Assembly (NCBI RefSeq): GCF_019511605.1
Contig: NZ_JAEUAV010000003.1
Location: 186,001-250,000 of the forward strand
Source: Paraburkholderia phenoliruptrix
Lineage (GTDB): Bacteria > Pseudomonadota > Gammaproteobacteria > Burkholderiales > Burkholderiaceae
Reading direction: 5' to 3'
Length of the DNA: 64,000 bases
Positions 46,445-57,039 of the stretch are shown one piece after another. The position numbers and the translations under genes were made by a program. The notes under the pieces were generated by a model. It ran no database searches, had not been told where the DNA came from, and was given only the letters and a program-made list of their open reading frames with translations. Within the stretch, counting starts at the first letter, position 1, and the number at the start of each line of letters is the position of its first letter.

Positions 46445-47700
46445 GATTACATGGTTTCCTGATTGGACAAACTGAGACGTTGCTCGCCGAAGTCTTAAGA
46501 CTGAACGGCCCTGCCGACGCCACCACCAGCCGCTTTTTCCGCGCGCATCCCAAGCTCGGCCACGGCGAGCGCGGCGTGATCGCCGAGGCGGTGTTCGCGG
46601 TGCTGCGCCGGCGCATGGAGTTCGCGCATCTGGCCGAAAGCGGCACGGGCAGCCCGGCGCGCCGCATGGCGCTGCTCGGCCTGATGCAGACGGCCGGCCG
46701 CAGCGCGCTCAAGCCGTTCGTGTCGGAAGCGGAGTCGAAGTGGCTCGACCACGTCGCGACCATCGACCCCGAAAGCCTGCCGCTGCGGATTCGCCTGAAC
46801 CTGCCCGACTGGATCCACCAGGCGCTCGCGAAACGCTTCGAAGCCGCCGAGCTGGCGCAACTGGCCGCCGCGCTCAATTACCCGGCGCCGCTGGATCTGC
46901 GCGCCAACGCGATCAAGGCGAGCCGCGACGAAGTGTTGAGCGCGCTCTCGAAGGCGGGCATCGAAGCCGGCGCCACGCCGTTCGCGCCGTTCGGCGTGCG
47001 GGTGGCCGGCAAGCCGCCGCTTACCAAACTCGACGCGTTCCAGCAGGGCTGGCTCGAGGTGCAGGACGAAGGTAGCCAGTTGCTGTGCTCGCTGGTCGCG
47101 CCCAAGCGCGGTGAAATGATTGTGGACTTCTGCGCGGGCGCAGGCGGCAAGACGCTCGCGCTCGGCGCGGCAATGCGCTCGACCGGACGCCTGTACGCGT
47201 TCGACATCTCGGAGCGGCGCCTCGCCAAGCTCAAGCCGCGCCTTGCGCGCAGCGGCTTGTCGAACGTGAATCCGGTGCTGATCGACAGCGAACACGACGC
47301 GAAAATCAAGCGCCTTGCCGGCAAGATCGACCGCGTGCTTGTGGATGCGCCGTGCAGCGGCTTGGGCACGCTGCGCCGCAATCCGGATCTGAAATGGCGC
47401 CAGTCGCCGGAGTCGGTCGCGGAACTCGCGCCCAAGCAGGCGTCGATTCTGGCGAGCGCCGCGCGGCTCGTGAAGAAGGGCGGGCGGCTCGTCTACGCTA
47501 CCTGCTCGATTCTGGAAGCGGAAAACGAAGCGGTCGTGCAGCAGTTCCTTGCCGATCATCCCGATTTCGCGCTGGTTCCGGCGCGCGAGGTGCTGGCCGA
47601 CCAGCGCATCGACCTTGAAATGGGCGATTACCTGTCGCTGTGGCCGCACCGTCATGCGACGGACGGCTTTTTCGCCGCCGTGCTCGAACGGCAGAGCTAA
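46441..47700 (+). CDS. RsmB/NOP-family RNA (cytosine-5) methyltransferase
   Basis: A 419-residue SAM-dependent RNA methyltransferase. The N-terminal half is helical (LFIGQTETLLAEVLRL-like start and RRRMEFAHL), the C-terminal half is the Rossmann catalytic domain: FCAGAGGKTLALG (SAM), DAPCSGLGTLRRNPDLKWR and VYATCSILEAENEAVV, giving the two catalytic cysteines (PCSG and TCS). E. coli RsmB modifies C967 of 16S rRNA, but the N-terminal NusB-like domain is not obvious here, so the exact target is left open. The ATG at 46441 overlaps the purN stop. Confidence 0.9.
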   Translation: MRLHGFLIGQTETLLAEVLRLNGPADATTSRFFRAHPKLGHGERGVIAEAVFAVLRRRMEFAHLAESGTGSPARRMALLGLMQTAGRSALKPFVSEAESKWLDHVATIDPESLPLRIRLNLPDWIHQALAKRFEAAELAQLAAALNYPAPLDLRANAIKASRDEVLSALSKAGIEAGATPFAPFGVRVAGKPPLTKLDAFQQGWLEVQDEGSQLLCSLVAPKRGEMIVDFCAGAGGKTLALGAAMRSTGRLYAFDISERRLAKLKPRLARSGLSNVNPVLIDSEHDAKIKRLAGKIDRVLVDAPCSGLGTLRRNPDLKWRQSPESVAELAPKQASILASAARLVKKGGRLVYATCSILEAENEAVVQQFLADHPDFALVPAREVLADQRIDLEMGDYLSLWPHRHATDGFFAAVLERQS

Positions 47701-47785
47701 GCGGCGGAACGCAATTCCATAGGTCTGTGGGCCGGCCTGGCGCGTCGGGTCTCATCCGCTGTGAGCCGGCCATTTCAGCGACATC

Positions 47786-49183
47786 ATGCAAAACCGTATC
47801 TTTGCTCATCTGTTCGGCGATCTTGCGCGCGACTTCGGCCAGCCTGTGATGCTCTGGCAAGTCGCCGTGCTGGTCGGGACCCTCGCACTGGCCTGGCTCT
47901 TCGCGCGCCTCGCGCGCAGGGCGCTCGACTTGCGCCGTCAGACGCGCTACCAAACGTTGCGCTTCGGCGCGGAAAGCCTGAACCGCGCGTTTTTCCCGCT
48001 GATCGGCGCAGTGCTGGTGTGGCTCGCGCGCGCAATCGCGGGCCGCTTCATCCACACGTCGCTACTCGATCTCGCGTTGGTGCCGCTGTTTGGCATCGGC
48101 CTGATCTACATCGTGTTTTTCTTCGCGCGGCGTGTGTTCAGCCAGGACGGCGAGACGCATCCGTGGCTTTTCCTCGTCGAAAAGATCGTTTCGCTGTTGG
48201 TCTGGGTCGGCATGGTCCTGACCGTTATGGGCATTCAGGACGACGTGATCGCGTGGATGGCGAGCGTGCATTTCCGCGTCGCGAATGCACACATGACGCT
48301 GCTGTCGCTTTGCACCGGCCTTTTGTGGGTGTGCGTGACGATGATCGTCGCAATGTGGCTCGGCTCGGCGTTCGAAGACCGCCTCATGCGCGCCACCACG
48401 CTCGACGCCAATCTGAAAGTCGTGGTGGCGCGCGTCGGCCGCGCGGCGTTCGTGCTGGCGGCGGTGCTGATCAGCCTGTCGCTCGTCGGCATCGACATTA
48501 CGGTGCTGGGCGTGTTTGGCGGGGCGCTCGGCGTGGGACTCGGGTTCGGGCTGCAGAAGATCGCGAGCAACTATGTGTCGGGCTTCATCATCCTGATCGA
48601 CCGGTCCTTGCGGATCGGCGACACGATAAACGTGAGCGGCCTGCAAGGCATGGTCACGCAGATCCGCACCCGCTACACGGTGGTGCGCGGCCTGGACGGC
48701 ATAGAGACGCTGATCCCGAACGAAAAGCTGATTACCGACGTGGTGCAGAACCAGTCGTCCTACCTGACGCGCGGCTATGCGAAGGCGGCCGTGCAGATCG
48801 CCTATACGGCCGACGTGGAGCAGGCCATGGCGCTGCTCGCGCAAGCCGCCGAGAACGTGCCGCGCGTGCTGGCGGACCCGGCGCCGACCCCTTACCTGGT
48901 GGGCTTCGGCGCCGACGGCATCAATCTCGAGCTCGGTTTCTGGATCGCCGATGCCGCAACCGGCACGTCGGCGGTGCGCTCGGCGGTCAACCGCAACATC
49001 TGGCAGCTGTTTTCCGCGCACGGCATTTCCATTCCCTTCGCGCAACGCGAAGTGCGCATCGTCGGGACGCCTGGCGCCATCGCGAACCTCGGTAACCCGG
49101 TGGCCCAATCGGTAACTATGACCGGCACTGCTGCAAACCAAGCGGGCCACGACGCAGACCACCAGGCAAACAACGCGCTCTGA
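47786..49183 (+). CDS. MscS-family mechanosensitive channel
   Basis: A 465-residue inner-membrane channel that is expected to open under membrane tension and protect against osmotic downshock. It has about five or six hydrophobic segments before the conserved pore helix (ITVLGVFGGALGVGLGFGLQKIASNYVSGFIILIDRSLRIGD, the MscS signature, here given in outline) and the cytoplasmic beta and alpha/beta domains (LIPNEKLITDVVQNQS). The extra N-terminal segments make it longer than E. coli MscS, as in the YbdG/YbiO-like members. A His/Asp/Asn-rich tail ends the protein. Confidence 0.93.
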   Translation: MQNRIFAHLFGDLARDFGQPVMLWQVAVLVGTLALAWLFARLARRALDLRRQTRYQTLRFGAESLNRAFFPLIGAVLVWLARAIAGRFIHTSLLDLALVPLFGIGLIYIVFFFARRVFSQDGETHPWLFLVEKIVSLLVWVGMVLTVMGIQDDVIAWMASVHFRVANAHMTLLSLCTGLLWVCVTMIVAMWLGSAFEDRLMRATTLDANLKVVVARVGRAAFVLAAVLISLSLVGIDITVLGVFGGALGVGLGFGLQKIASNYVSGFIILIDRSLRIGDTINVSGLQGMVTQIRTRYTVVRGLDGIETLIPNEKLITDVVQNQSSYLTRGYAKAAVQIAYTADVEQAMALLAQAAENVPRVLADPAPTPYLVGFGADGINLELGFWIADAATGTSAVRSAVNRNIWQLFSAHGISIPFAQREVRIVGTPGAIANLGNPVAQSVTMTGTAANQAGHDADHQANNAL

Positions 49184-49384
49184 GGGCACTTTCAGGCGTG
49201 CGGCGGGTCGAAACTGCTTCGCCGGACGCTATCGCCGGTTGATGCCGCACAAAAAATCCCTATTTGTTACAAACACTTGGAACGCTTCCAGTAGAATGTC
49301 GTCCAATCCCGCTGTATGCTTTCACTTTCTTGACACGCGCGGTCCGCGCGTGCCTCGTGTCTCTCGTTCCACAGGTAAATTGCC

Positions 49385-50581
49385 TTGTTGAATTCTTTGC
49401 TCGATTTCCTTGCCCACGGCCTGATGCACTTCTCGTGGTGGCAACTTGTGCTCTACACACTCGCGGTTACGCACGTCACCATCATCGGTGTGACGGTGTA
49501 CCTGCACCGCTGCCAGGCGCACCGCGCGCTGGAGCTGCACCCCGTCGTCAGTCATTTTTTCCGTTTCTGGCTGTGGATGACCACCGGCATGCTGACCGGC
49601 CAGTGGGCGGCGATTCACCGTAAGCACCACGCCAAGTGCGAGACGGAAGAAGATCCGCACAGCCCGCAAACCCGCGGCATCTGGAAGGTGTTGCTGGAAG
49701 GCGCAGAACTGTATCGCGCCGAAGCGAAAAACGAAGAAACCATGCGCAAGTTCAGTCACGGCACGCCGAACGACTGGATGGAACGCAACGTCTACACGAA
49801 ATACCCGATTCTCGGCGTGAGCCTGATGATGGTGTTGAACGTCGCGCTGTTCGGCGTTGTCGGCCTGACCGTCTGGGCCGTGCAAATGGTGTGGATTCCG
49901 TTCTGGGCTGCCGGCGTGGTCAATGGTCTGGCGCACTTCTGGGGCTACCGCAACTTCAATTCGTCGGACGCCAGCACGAACATCTTCCCGTGGGGCATCA
50001 TCATCGGCGGCGAAGAGCTGCATAACAATCACCACACGTATGCGACGTCGGCCAAGCTGTCGAACAAGTGGTACGAGTTCGACATTGGCTGGATGTACAT
50101 CCGTATCATGTCGGCATTTCGCCTTGCGAAGGTGAAGAAGGTCGCGCCCACGCCGCGTCTGACTACTGGCAAGCTTGTGCTCGACCAGGACACGCTGCAG
50201 GCCGTTCTCGCCAACCGCTACGAAGTCATGGCCCGTTATGGCAAGGCGCTCAAGCGCGCCTACCGTCAGGAGCTCGCGCATCTGAAGGAAGTCGGCGCGC
50301 GCGAGAAATACCAGCTCATGCGTGGCGCGCGCAGCTGGTTCCACAAGGAAGAAGCGGGCCTCGACGAGCCGCAGAAACGTCTGCTGCCGCAAATTTTCGC
50401 GAACAGCCAGAAGCTCAAGACGTACATCGACATGCGCAATGAACTCGCGGCAATGTGGGAGCGCTCGAATGCGTCGCGCGATCAGTTGCTGGTTCAATTG
50501 CAGGACTGGTGCCACCGCGCCGAGGCGAGCGGCATCAAGGCGCTGCAGGAATTCGCGATGCGACTGCGCCGTTATGCTTGA
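49385..50581 (+). CDS. Acyl-lipid/acyl-CoA delta-9 fatty-acid desaturase
   Basis: A 398-residue membrane di-iron desaturase that introduces a double bond in fatty acyl chains, adjusting membrane fluidity. The three His boxes are present: HRCQAHRA, HRKHHAKCE and HNNHHTY. There are about four hydrophobic segments. The C-terminal ~130 residues (after WYEFDIGWMYIRIMSAF) are a soluble, charged helical extension. The start is TTG at 49385 with ACAGGTAA upstream; a second TTG follows directly and an ATG lies at 49421, so the start is somewhat uncertain. A good terminator follows. Confidence 0.9.
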   Translation: MLNSLLDFLAHGLMHFSWWQLVLYTLAVTHVTIIGVTVYLHRCQAHRALELHPVVSHFFRFWLWMTTGMLTGQWAAIHRKHHAKCETEEDPHSPQTRGIWKVLLEGAELYRAEAKNEETMRKFSHGTPNDWMERNVYTKYPILGVSLMMVLNVALFGVVGLTVWAVQMVWIPFWAAGVVNGLAHFWGYRNFNSSDASTNIFPWGIIIGGEELHNNHHTYATSAKLSNKWYEFDIGWMYIRIMSAFRLAKVKKVAPTPRLTTGKLVLDQDTLQAVLANRYEVMARYGKALKRAYRQELAHLKEVGAREKYQLMRGARSWFHKEEAGLDEPQKRLLPQIFANSQKLKTYIDMRNELAAMWERSNASRDQLLVQLQDWCHRAEASGIKALQEFAMRLRRYA

Positions 50582-50612
50582 TCACGAAATCCATTAAAAT
50601 TTCGTTACGTCA

Positions 50613-50645
50613 CAAAACCCCGCGTTGGCGGGGTTTTGCTTTTTG
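50613..50645 (+). terminator. Rho-independent terminator of the desaturase gene
   Basis: CAAAACCCCGC (50613-50623) and its complement (50628-50638) form an 11-bp stem with loop GTTG, followed by CTTTTT. Confidence 0.9.
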
Positions 50646-50710
50646 GGCCGCCGAAAATGCAGCATGACACGAGGGTAGTCGGCGGCAGCAAAGCGAAGGC
50701 AGAGGAAACT

Positions 50711-51850
50711 ATGGATCAGCAGGCGATCAAGACGATCGAATACGATCGTCCGCAGGCGCAGGGCACTTCCTGCGGGATCGGGCAGGCGTGGGCGAAGGTG
50801 CCCGAAACGCCGTCGGCGGAGCAGAGGGTGGCGCTGAAGGAGCGCATCCGCGCATTGCTCGCGCGCGAGAAGGCTGTGCTCGTGGCGCACTACTATGTCG
50901 ATGCCGAATTGCAGGAGCTTGCCGACGAAACCGGCGGCTGCGTGGCCGATTCGCTGGAAATGGCGCGCTTCGGGCGCGATCACGACGCGCAGACGCTGGT
51001 CGTTGCAGGCGTGCGCTTCATGGGCGAGACCGCGAAGATCCTGAGTCCCGACAAGCGCATTTTGATGCCCGATCTCGACGCGACGTGTTCGCTCGACCTC
51101 GGTTGCCCGGCAGATGAGTTTTCGGCTTTCTGCGACGCCCACCCGGACCGCACGGTGGTGGTGTACGCAAATACCAGTGCCGCGGTGAAGGCTCGCGCAG
51201 ACTGGATGGTGACTTCCTCCATCGGACTGGAGATCGTCGCCGACCTGCACGCGCGCGGCGAGAAAATCATCTGGGCGCCAGACAGACACCTGGGCGCTTA
51301 TATCCAGAAGAAGACCGGTGCCGACATGCTGTTGTGGCAGGGTTCGTGTCTCGTGCACGACGAATTCAAAGGCATCGAACTGGACTTGCTGCGCGCGGAG
51401 TATCCGGGTGCGAAAGTCCTCGTGCACCCGGAGTCGCCAGCCAACGTGGTGGCGCTTGCCGATGTCGTTGGTTCCACCACTCAGTTGATCGACGCCGCAC
51501 GCACGCTCGATGCGACGCATTTCATCGTGGCCACGGACCTGGGCATTCTGCACAAGATGCAGCTCGCCGCGCCGGGCAAGACGCTGATCGCCGCGCCCAC
51601 GGCCGGCAATAGCGCCACGTGCAAGAGCTGCGCGCACTGTCCGTGGATGGCCATGAACGGTCTTGCGAACCTGGCGGATGTGCTCGAGCGTGGCCACAAT
51701 GAGATTTTCGTCGACCGTGCTATTGGCGAGCGGGCGCGCGTGCCGATTGACCGGATGCTGGACTTCGCGGCACGTCACAAAAAGCGCGTGCGGGCAAGCG
51801 GCGACCTGGCGCGCGACGCGCAGTTGTATTCGAACGTGGGGGCGGCTTGA
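50711..51850 (+). CDS. nadA: Quinolinate synthase
   Basis: A 379-residue iron-sulfur enzyme that condenses iminoaspartate with dihydroxyacetone phosphate to quinolinate in NAD biosynthesis. The three cluster cysteines are in [22 protein letters not shown] and [20 protein letters not shown] is the N-terminal family motif. The ATG at 50711 ([12 protein letters not shown]) has AGAGGAAAC upstream and is preferred to 50636, which lies in the preceding terminator. Its TGA overlaps the nadC ATG, so nadA and nadC are translationally coupled. Confidence 0.97.
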   Translation: MDQQAIKTIEYDRPQAQGTSCGIGQAWAKVPETPSAEQRVALKERIRALLAREKAVLVAHYYVDAELQELADETGGCVADSLEMARFGRDHDAQTLVVAGVRFMGETAKILSPDKRILMPDLDATCSLDLGCPADEFSAFCDAHPDRTVVVYANTSAAVKARADWMVTSSIGLEIVADLHARGEKIIWAPDRHLGAYIQKKTGADMLLWQGSCLVHDEFKGIELDLLRAEYPGAKVLVHPESPANVVALADVVGSTTQLIDAARTLDATHFIVATDLGILHKMQLAAPGKTLIAAPTAGNSATCKSCAHCPWMAMNGLANLADVLERGHNEIFVDRAIGERARVPIDRMLDFAARHKKRVRASGDLARDAQLYSNVGAA

Positions 51851-52779
51851 TGAACGCGGTTGCGCAAAGCTCAGCAGCAGGCCGATCCGCCGCTTATAGC
51901 CCGGCCGACGCCGTATCGCCGCTGTTCGCCGAAATCCGCTCGCAGTATGGCGCGGCGTTCGACGCTGCGCTCGCGCGCAACGTGGCGGACGCGCTTGCCG
52001 AAGACATTGGCAGCGGCGATCAGACCGGCCGCCTTGTCCCTGCGGACGAAGTGCGCGACGCACGCGTAATCGTTCGCGAGGACGCAGTGCTGTGCGGCGT
52101 GCCCTGGTTCAATGCCGTGTTGCGCGAGGTGGATCCGCGCATCGAAGTCCAATGGTGTTATCGCGAAGGCGACCGGATGTCGGCGGACACGCCGGTGTGC
52201 GAACTACGCGGGCCGGTCCGCGCGCTGCTTACAGCCGAACGCAACGCGCTCAACTTCCTGCAGTTGCTCTCCGGCGTGGCGACTGCCACGCGCCGCTACG
52301 TCGACGCAATTTCCCATACGCGCACGCGCATTCTGGACACGCGCAAGACTTTGCCAGGTTTGCGGCTCGCGCAGAAGTACGCGGTGCGCGTGGGCGGCGG
52401 TGCGAACCAACGGCTCGCTTTGTACGATGGCATTCTGATCAAGGAAAACCACATCGCCGCCGCGGGCGGAGTGGGTGCCGCCATGGACGCAGCGTTGGCA
52501 CTGAACGCCGGCGTGCCGATACAGATCGAGGTCGAGACGCTGGAGCAATTGGAAACCGCGCTTGCGCATCGCGCGCAATCCGTTCTGCTCGACAATTTCA
52601 CGTTCGACGCAATGCGTGAAGCCGTCCGCATCACCGCTGGACGTGCGGTGCTCGAGGTGTCGGGCGGCGTGAACTTCGATACGGTCAAGACGATTGCGGA
52701 GACGGGCGTTGACCGTGTATCCATCGGGGCGCTGACGAAAGATGTGCGCGCGACCGATTACTCGTTGCGGATCGTCTGA
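51850..52779 (+). CDS. nadC: Quinolinate phosphoribosyltransferase (carboxylating)
   Basis: A 309-residue enzyme that converts quinolinate and PRPP to nicotinate mononucleotide. Features include EDIGSGDQTG-type N-terminus (ALAEDIGSGDQTGRLVP), LNFLQLLSGVATATRRYVD, ILDTRKTLPGLRLAQKYAVRVGGG (outline), HIAAAGG, IEVETLEQL, LLDNFTFD and VSGGVNFDTV. The ATG at 51850 overlaps the nadA stop (TGATG). The nadB gene faces this operon from the other side, so all three de novo NAD genes lie together. Confidence 0.97.
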   Translation: MNAVAQSSAAGRSAAYSPADAVSPLFAEIRSQYGAAFDAALARNVADALAEDIGSGDQTGRLVPADEVRDARVIVREDAVLCGVPWFNAVLREVDPRIEVQWCYREGDRMSADTPVCELRGPVRALLTAERNALNFLQLLSGVATATRRYVDAISHTRTRILDTRKTLPGLRLAQKYAVRVGGGANQRLALYDGILIKENHIAAAGGVGAAMDAALALNAGVPIQIEVETLEQLETALAHRAQSVLLDNFTFDAMREAVRITAGRAVLEVSGGVNFDTVKTIAETGVDRVSIGALTKDVRATDYSLRIV

Positions 52780-52809
52780 CGCGGGTTTGCTGCGCCGCGC
52801 GGTTTAGCT

Positions 52810-52846
52810 AACGCCATTGCGGCCCGGGCGGGCTGCAATGGCGTTT
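52810..52846 (+). terminator. Probable terminator after nadC
   Basis: AACGCCATTGC (52810-52820) pairs with GCAATGGCGTT (52835-52845) across a GC-rich 14-base loop, followed by TCTGTTTG. It sits between the convergent nadC and nadB genes. Confidence 0.65.
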
Positions 52847-52968
52847 CTGTTTGTACCTGCGTTGTCCGCCGCCGTCGACACGCCGCGAACGGATGCCTGC
52901 GGGCACAACGCCAAGCGCCACGCCAGGCGCGACGCCCTCCGGCACCTGCCCGCCCACGCCCGCTCGGC

Positions 52969-54567
52969 TCAAACGTTCCGGTTCCGCACATGCTCGGGCG
53001 AGAGCACCGTCGGCAACGCTTTGGGCAAGGTTGCTGGCCAGTCGCGGCTGAAGTGAAGGCCGCGGCTCTCGCGCCGGGAGCGGGCGCCGTCGACAATCAA
53101 CGAAGCCACGTCCACCAGATTGCGCAACTCGAGCAGGTCGCGGCTCACTTTGAAGTTCGCGTAGTACTCGTGGATTTCCTCGCGCAATAGGGCGAGCCGG
53201 TGCCGCGCGCGGGCGAGCCGTTTGTCCGTTCGCACAATGCCGACGTAGTTCCACATGAGCCGGCGAAGCTCGTCCCAGTTGTGGGCGACCACCACTTCCT
53301 CGTCCGGGTCCGACACGCGGCTTTCGTCCCAATCCGGCAATGGCGCGTGAACTGCGCCGCTAAAGCCTTCTTGTTCCATGGCGTGGGCGGCCGAACGGCC
53401 AATCACGAGACACTCCAGCAGCGAATTGCTGGCGAGGCGGTTGGCACCGTGCAGCCCGGTGCACGATGTTTCGCCGACTGCATAGAGACCCGCGAGGTCG
53501 GTGCGGCCCGCGAGGTCGGTGACCACGCCGCCGCACGTGTAGTGCGCCGCCGGCACGACCGGAATGGGTTCCTTGGTGATGTCGATGCCGAACTCGAGGC
53601 AGCGCGCGAGGATGGTCGGAAAATGCTCGCGAAGAAAGTCCGCGGGCTGATGGCTGATGTCCAGATACACGCAATCAATGCCGCGTTTCTTGATCTCGAA
53701 GTCGATTGCGCGAGCGACGATGTCGCGCGGCGCCAGTTCGGCGCGTTCATCGTGATTCGGCATGAAGCGCGTGCCGTCCGGCAGCTTCAGCAGGCCGCCT
53801 TCCCCGCGCACGGCTTCTGAGATCAGGAACGACTTCGCGTACGGATGAAACAGGCAGGTCGGGTGGAACTGGATGAACTCCATGTTCGAGACGCGGCAGC
53901 CCGCGCGCCACGCCATGGCGATGCCGTCGCCCGTCGCCGTGTCCGGGTTCGTGGTGTAGAGATAGACTTTGCCGGCGCCGCCGGTGGCGAGCACAGTGTG
54001 CGGCGCTTCAATGGTGACGGTGCGGCTGCGTTGCACGTCGAGCGCATAAAGGCCGTGGCAACGGCGGCCCGGCAGTCCGAGCCGGTCGGACGTGATCAGG
54101 TCGATCGCGTAGTGATCTTCGAGTAGCGTGATGTTCGGATGCCGACGCACCCGCTCGCTCAGCGTGGTGACTACCGCGTGGCCGGTTGCGTCGGCCGCAT
54201 GAATGATGCGCCGGTGGCTATGACCGCCTTCGCGAGTGAGGTGAAAGCCGAGTTCCGCAGCGTCGTCCCTTGTGAACGGTACGCCTTGCTCGATCAGCCA
54301 TTCAATGGCGGCACGCCCGTTTTCGACGATGAAACGTGTCGCCGCTTCGTCGCACAGGCCGCCGCCTGCAATGAGCGTATCGCGCACGTGATTTTCGACG
54401 CTGTCTGCGGAATCGAGCACCGCGGCAATGCCGCCTTGCGCCCAGTCGCTCGCGCCTTCGGTCATCGACCGCTTGGCGATCACCGCAACCCGCCGCGTCT
54501 CTGCGAGATTGAGCGCGACGCTCAGGCCCGCCAGACCGCTACCGACAATCGCCACATCGAATTCCAT
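52969..54567 (-). CDS. nadB: L-aspartate oxidase
   Basis: A 532-residue FAD enzyme that oxidises L-aspartate to iminoaspartate, the substrate of NadA. The FAD-binding motif is [16 protein letters not shown] at the N-terminus; other family motifs are [49 protein letters not shown], and [24 protein letters not shown] with [15 protein letters not shown]. The ATG at 54567 ([11 protein letters not shown]) has CGGAG ten bases upstream; ATG 54576 is too close to that site. It is convergent with nadAC. Confidence 0.96.
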   Translation of the reverse strand: MEFDVAIVGSGLAGLSVALNLAETRRVAVIAKRSMTEGASDWAQGGIAAVLDSADSVENHVRDTLIAGGGLCDEAATRFIVENGRAAIEWLIEQGVPFTRDDAAELGFHLTREGGHSHRRIIHAADATGHAVVTTLSERVRRHPNITLLEDHYAIDLITSDRLGLPGRRCHGLYALDVQRSRTVTIEAPHTVLATGGAGKVYLYTTNPDTATGDGIAMAWRAGCRVSNMEFIQFHPTCLFHPYAKSFLISEAVRGEGGLLKLPDGTRFMPNHDERAELAPRDIVARAIDFEIKKRGIDCVYLDISHQPADFLREHFPTILARCLEFGIDITKEPIPVVPAAHYTCGGVVTDLAGRTDLAGLYAVGETSCTGLHGANRLASNSLLECLVIGRSAAHAMEQEGFSGAVHAPLPDWDESRVSDPDEEVVVAHNWDELRRLMWNYVGIVRTDKRLARARHRLALLREEIHEYYANFKVSRDLLELRNLVDVASLIVDGARSRRESRGLHFSRDWPATLPKALPTVLSPEHVRNRNV

Positions 54568-54881
54568 TGCTTGCATCTCCGTCTTTCGTTTTGCTGTGCC
54601 AGCGCGCGATTCACACACTGCTAAAACGAGAAAGGATACGCGCCGCGGCGGTGGAGGGAAAGCTGGCCGGGTGGTATAGGACTATGTCAGCGCGAAGAGA
54701 GCGGTCACGCGGATGGTTTGTCGGGCGAACGGCCCGCGAAAAATGGGGCGCCCAAAAAGGAAAACCCTGCCCGGAAAGGGACGGCCCGGTCAGAAAGAAA
54801 GCACAAACAAAAAAGCCCCGCACTGATGCGAGGCTTTTTGCACATGTCTTTGCCTTCGTCAAAAGGCAGGAGATCCAAGAC
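54568..54881. other. Intergenic region between nadB and rpmG
   Basis: A 314-base region with the nadB promoter on its left side, not resolved by eye, and the rpmG terminator near its right end. Short open frames give charged, repetitive peptides without similarity. Confidence 0.5.
54805..54840 (-). terminator. Rho-independent terminator of rpmB-rpmG
   Basis: On the minus strand AAAAGCCTCGCA and TGCGGGGCTTTT form a stem (54811-54839) with one G-T type mismatch and loop TCAG, followed by TTTTGTTTG. Confidence 0.85.
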
Positions 54882-55049
54882 TTACTTGATCTTGGTTTCC
54901 TTGTACTCAACGTGCTTGCGGACGACCGGATCAAACTTCTTGATCAGCATCTTTTCCGGCATGTTGCGTTTGTTCTTCGTGGTCGTGTAGAAGTGACCCG
55001 TGCCTGCGGTCGATTCCAGCTTGATCTTGTCGCGTGCGCCTTTCGCCAT
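54882..55049 (-). CDS. rpmG: 50S ribosomal protein L33
   Basis: A 55-residue ribosomal protein of the large subunit. The sequence [20 protein letters not shown], followed by [14 protein letters not shown] and [15 protein letters not shown], is the standard proteobacterial L33. It has no CxxC pairs, so it is the zinc-independent form. Its start lies 10 bases after the rpmB stop, with AGGAGTAA as ribosome-binding site; the two form the usual rpmB-rpmG operon. A terminator follows. Confidence 0.97.
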
Positions 55050-55059
55050 GATTTACTCC

Positions 55060-55293
55060 TTAGGCTTCACCGCGTGCGCGCAGATCTGCGAGCACAGCGT
55101 CGATACCGTTCTTGTCGATCAGGCGCAGGCCGGCGTTCGAAATACGCAGACGCACCCAACGGTTTTCGCTTTCCACCCAAATACGGCGGCTTTGCAGGTT
55201 CGGCAGGAACCGGCGCTTGGTTTTGTTATTCGCGTGGGAAACGTTGTTGCCGCTCATCGGCGCTTTCCCAGTTACTTGGCATACGCGTGCCAT
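55060..55293 (-). CDS. rpmB: 50S ribosomal protein L28
   Basis: A 77-residue large-subunit ribosomal protein. [32 protein letters not shown] and [16 protein letters not shown] are standard. It is the first gene of the rpmB-rpmG operon, with TAGGAGTG upstream as ribosome-binding site. Confidence 0.97.
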   Translation of the reverse strand: MARVCQVTGKAPMSGNNVSHANNKTKRRFLPNLQSRRIWVESENRWVRLRISNAGLRLIDKNGIDAVLADLRARGEA

Positions 55294-55567
55294 GAGAGCA
55301 CTCCTAATACGCTAATTCTGAGTTCGAACGCCGTGAAAGTTTCCCGAAAAGAGTCGCGCTGAAATCAGGCACGTATCCTTTCCGGAACGCCTTGGTGGCT
55401 TCGGAACAGGGGGTTGGAAATAGGCAAACCGGAATTCTAGCAGGAAAAAGGCCGCAAAATCAAACCTTATTTGCGGCGACAAGACGCGCCCCCAGGCCAT
55501 TTACGGCCGGGTTCACGCTTTCCCGATGCGGCCCGAACACCGCCGGCAGGCGGCCGATCCCGCAAGT

Positions 55568-56404
55568 TCACGGCCAGCCGGCGCGGGCGAACGAGTACAC
55601 GCCTTCTGCGCCAATGACCAGGTGATCGACCAGTTGCACGTCGATCAGCGCGAGCGCCTCGCGCAGCGAGCGCGTCAGGCTGCAGTCGCTCGCGCTCGGC
55701 TGCACGGCCCCGGAAGGATGATTGTGCGCGACGATCAGGCTCGCCGCGTTGAGCGCGAGCGCCCGCCGCACGATCTCGCGCGGATACACGGCCATGCGCG
55801 TAAGCGTGCCGCGCGCGCTCTCCTCGCTGCGAATCAACCGATGCCGGGCGTCCAGGAATAGCGAGACGAACACCTCCTGCGGCCGGCCGCGAATCAGAAG
55901 CCGCAGGTAATTTTCGACGACCTCGGGCGAATTCATCAGCGAACGCCGGCGCATTTTGTCGACGAGCGAGCGGCGCGCCATTTCCATGATGGCGAGCAAT
56001 TGTGCTTTTTTCGCGGGGCCGATGCCGCGCAGGCCGTCGAAATCCGCGTAAGTCGCGTCGAGCATCGCCCGCAGCGAGCCGAAGCGGTCGAGCAGCTCGC
56101 GCGCCACGCTGAACACGTCGTGGCCCGGCAGGCCCGAGCCGAGCACGAGCACGATCATCTCGAGATCCGACAGCACGCCGGGACCCTGCTCGATCAGCCT
56201 CTCGCGAGGCATGTCGTGCTTGCGCCATTTCTGCAATTTGCTCGCCCGGCGTGCCTCAGGCGTCTCGCTTACCTCGTGCGCCCCGGCTGTCTCGGAGCCC
56301 TCTGAGGGTTCAGAGCATTCAGACGCACCCTGAGCGCGAGTAGCAGGCGGAGAACGAGCGAAATCCAACGTTGCTTCGTCGATTGTGGACGCATAATCAG
56401 ACAT
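55568..56404 (-). CDS. radC: RadC family protein (DUF2466, JAB/MPN domain)
   Basis: A 278-residue protein. Residues ~55-130 hold a UPF0758-type N-terminal helical part with a helix-hairpin-helix ([21 protein letters not shown]). The JAMM-like motif is [15 protein letters not shown], expected to bind a metal. The first ~55 residues are acidic and Ser/Glu/Ala-rich. Despite the name, a direct role in DNA repair is doubtful in the literature; the biochemical function is unknown. The start at 56404 ([11 protein letters not shown]) has GGAGGAATT upstream. It is divergent from slpA. Confidence 0.93.
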   Translation of the reverse strand: MSDYASTIDEATLDFARSPPATRAQGASECSEPSEGSETAGAHEVSETPEARRASKLQKWRKHDMPRERLIEQGPGVLSDLEMIVLVLGSGLPGHDVFSVARELLDRFGSLRAMLDATYADFDGLRGIGPAKKAQLLAIMEMARRSLVDKMRRRSLMNSPEVVENYLRLLIRGRPQEVFVSLFLDARHRLIRSEESARGTLTRMAVYPREIVRRALALNAASLIVAHNHPSGAVQPSASDCSLTRSLREALALIDVQLVDHLVIGAEGVYSFARAGWP

Positions 56405-56581
56405 ATACAGACAATTCCTCCGCTGGGGTTCGGGCCCGGTGCGCGTGATGGACGCAAGCCGAGGCCGGCCATGTGGCTTACAATAGACGCTTTGCGCACG
56501 GCACGCCGACGGTTTGCCGCACGCGTCGGGCTGCGCCAGCGGCGCACGCGTGAGAGCGCGCTTCGACTGAGCGAGCACTGC

Positions 56582-57037
56582 ATGAGCATCATCGACATTT
56601 CCGAAGTGAAGCCCGGTTCACACGTGACGCTTCACTACCGGCTTTCCCTTGCCGATGGCGCCGAAGTCATCAACACCTTCAACGACAAGCCCGCCACGCT
56701 GCTGCTCGGCGCCGGTCAGCTCGCGCCGCCGCTGGAAGACATTCTGCTGGGTTTGAAAGTCGGGCACCATTCGACCTTTCAGCTAGCCCCGGGCGTCGCG
56801 TTCGGTCCGCGCAATCCGGAGCTGATCCAGCGCGTGTCGCTCGCCACGCTGCGCGAAAACAGCATGATCGGTGAGGATTTTTCGCCGGGCGACCTGGTCG
56901 AATTCAACGCGCCGGGCGGCGGCCGCTACGCCGGCGTTCTGAAAGAAGTGAACGAAACGTCGGCCCTGTTCGATTTCAACCACCCGCTTGCCGGTCAGGC
57001 GCTGGCGTTCGAAGTGAAAATCATCGGGATTCTGTAA
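56582..57037 (+). CDS. slpA: FKBP-type peptidyl-prolyl isomerase, SlpA type
   Basis: A 151-residue cytoplasmic peptidyl-prolyl cis/trans isomerase with the SlyD-like FKBP fold ([41 protein letters not shown]) and an inserted-in-flap chaperone domain ([14 protein letters not shown] ... [11 protein letters not shown]). It lacks the His-rich tail of SlyD. The start at 56582 ([12 protein letters not shown]) matches the family. It ends two bases before ispH, the classic slpA-ispH pair. Confidence 0.93.
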   Translation: MSIIDISEVKPGSHVTLHYRLSLADGAEVINTFNDKPATLLLGAGQLAPPLEDILLGLKVGHHSTFQLAPGVAFGPRNPELIQRVSLATLRENSMIGEDFSPGDLVEFNAPGGGRYAGVLKEVNETSALFDFNHPLAGQALAFEVKIIGIL

Positions 57038-57039
57038 AC

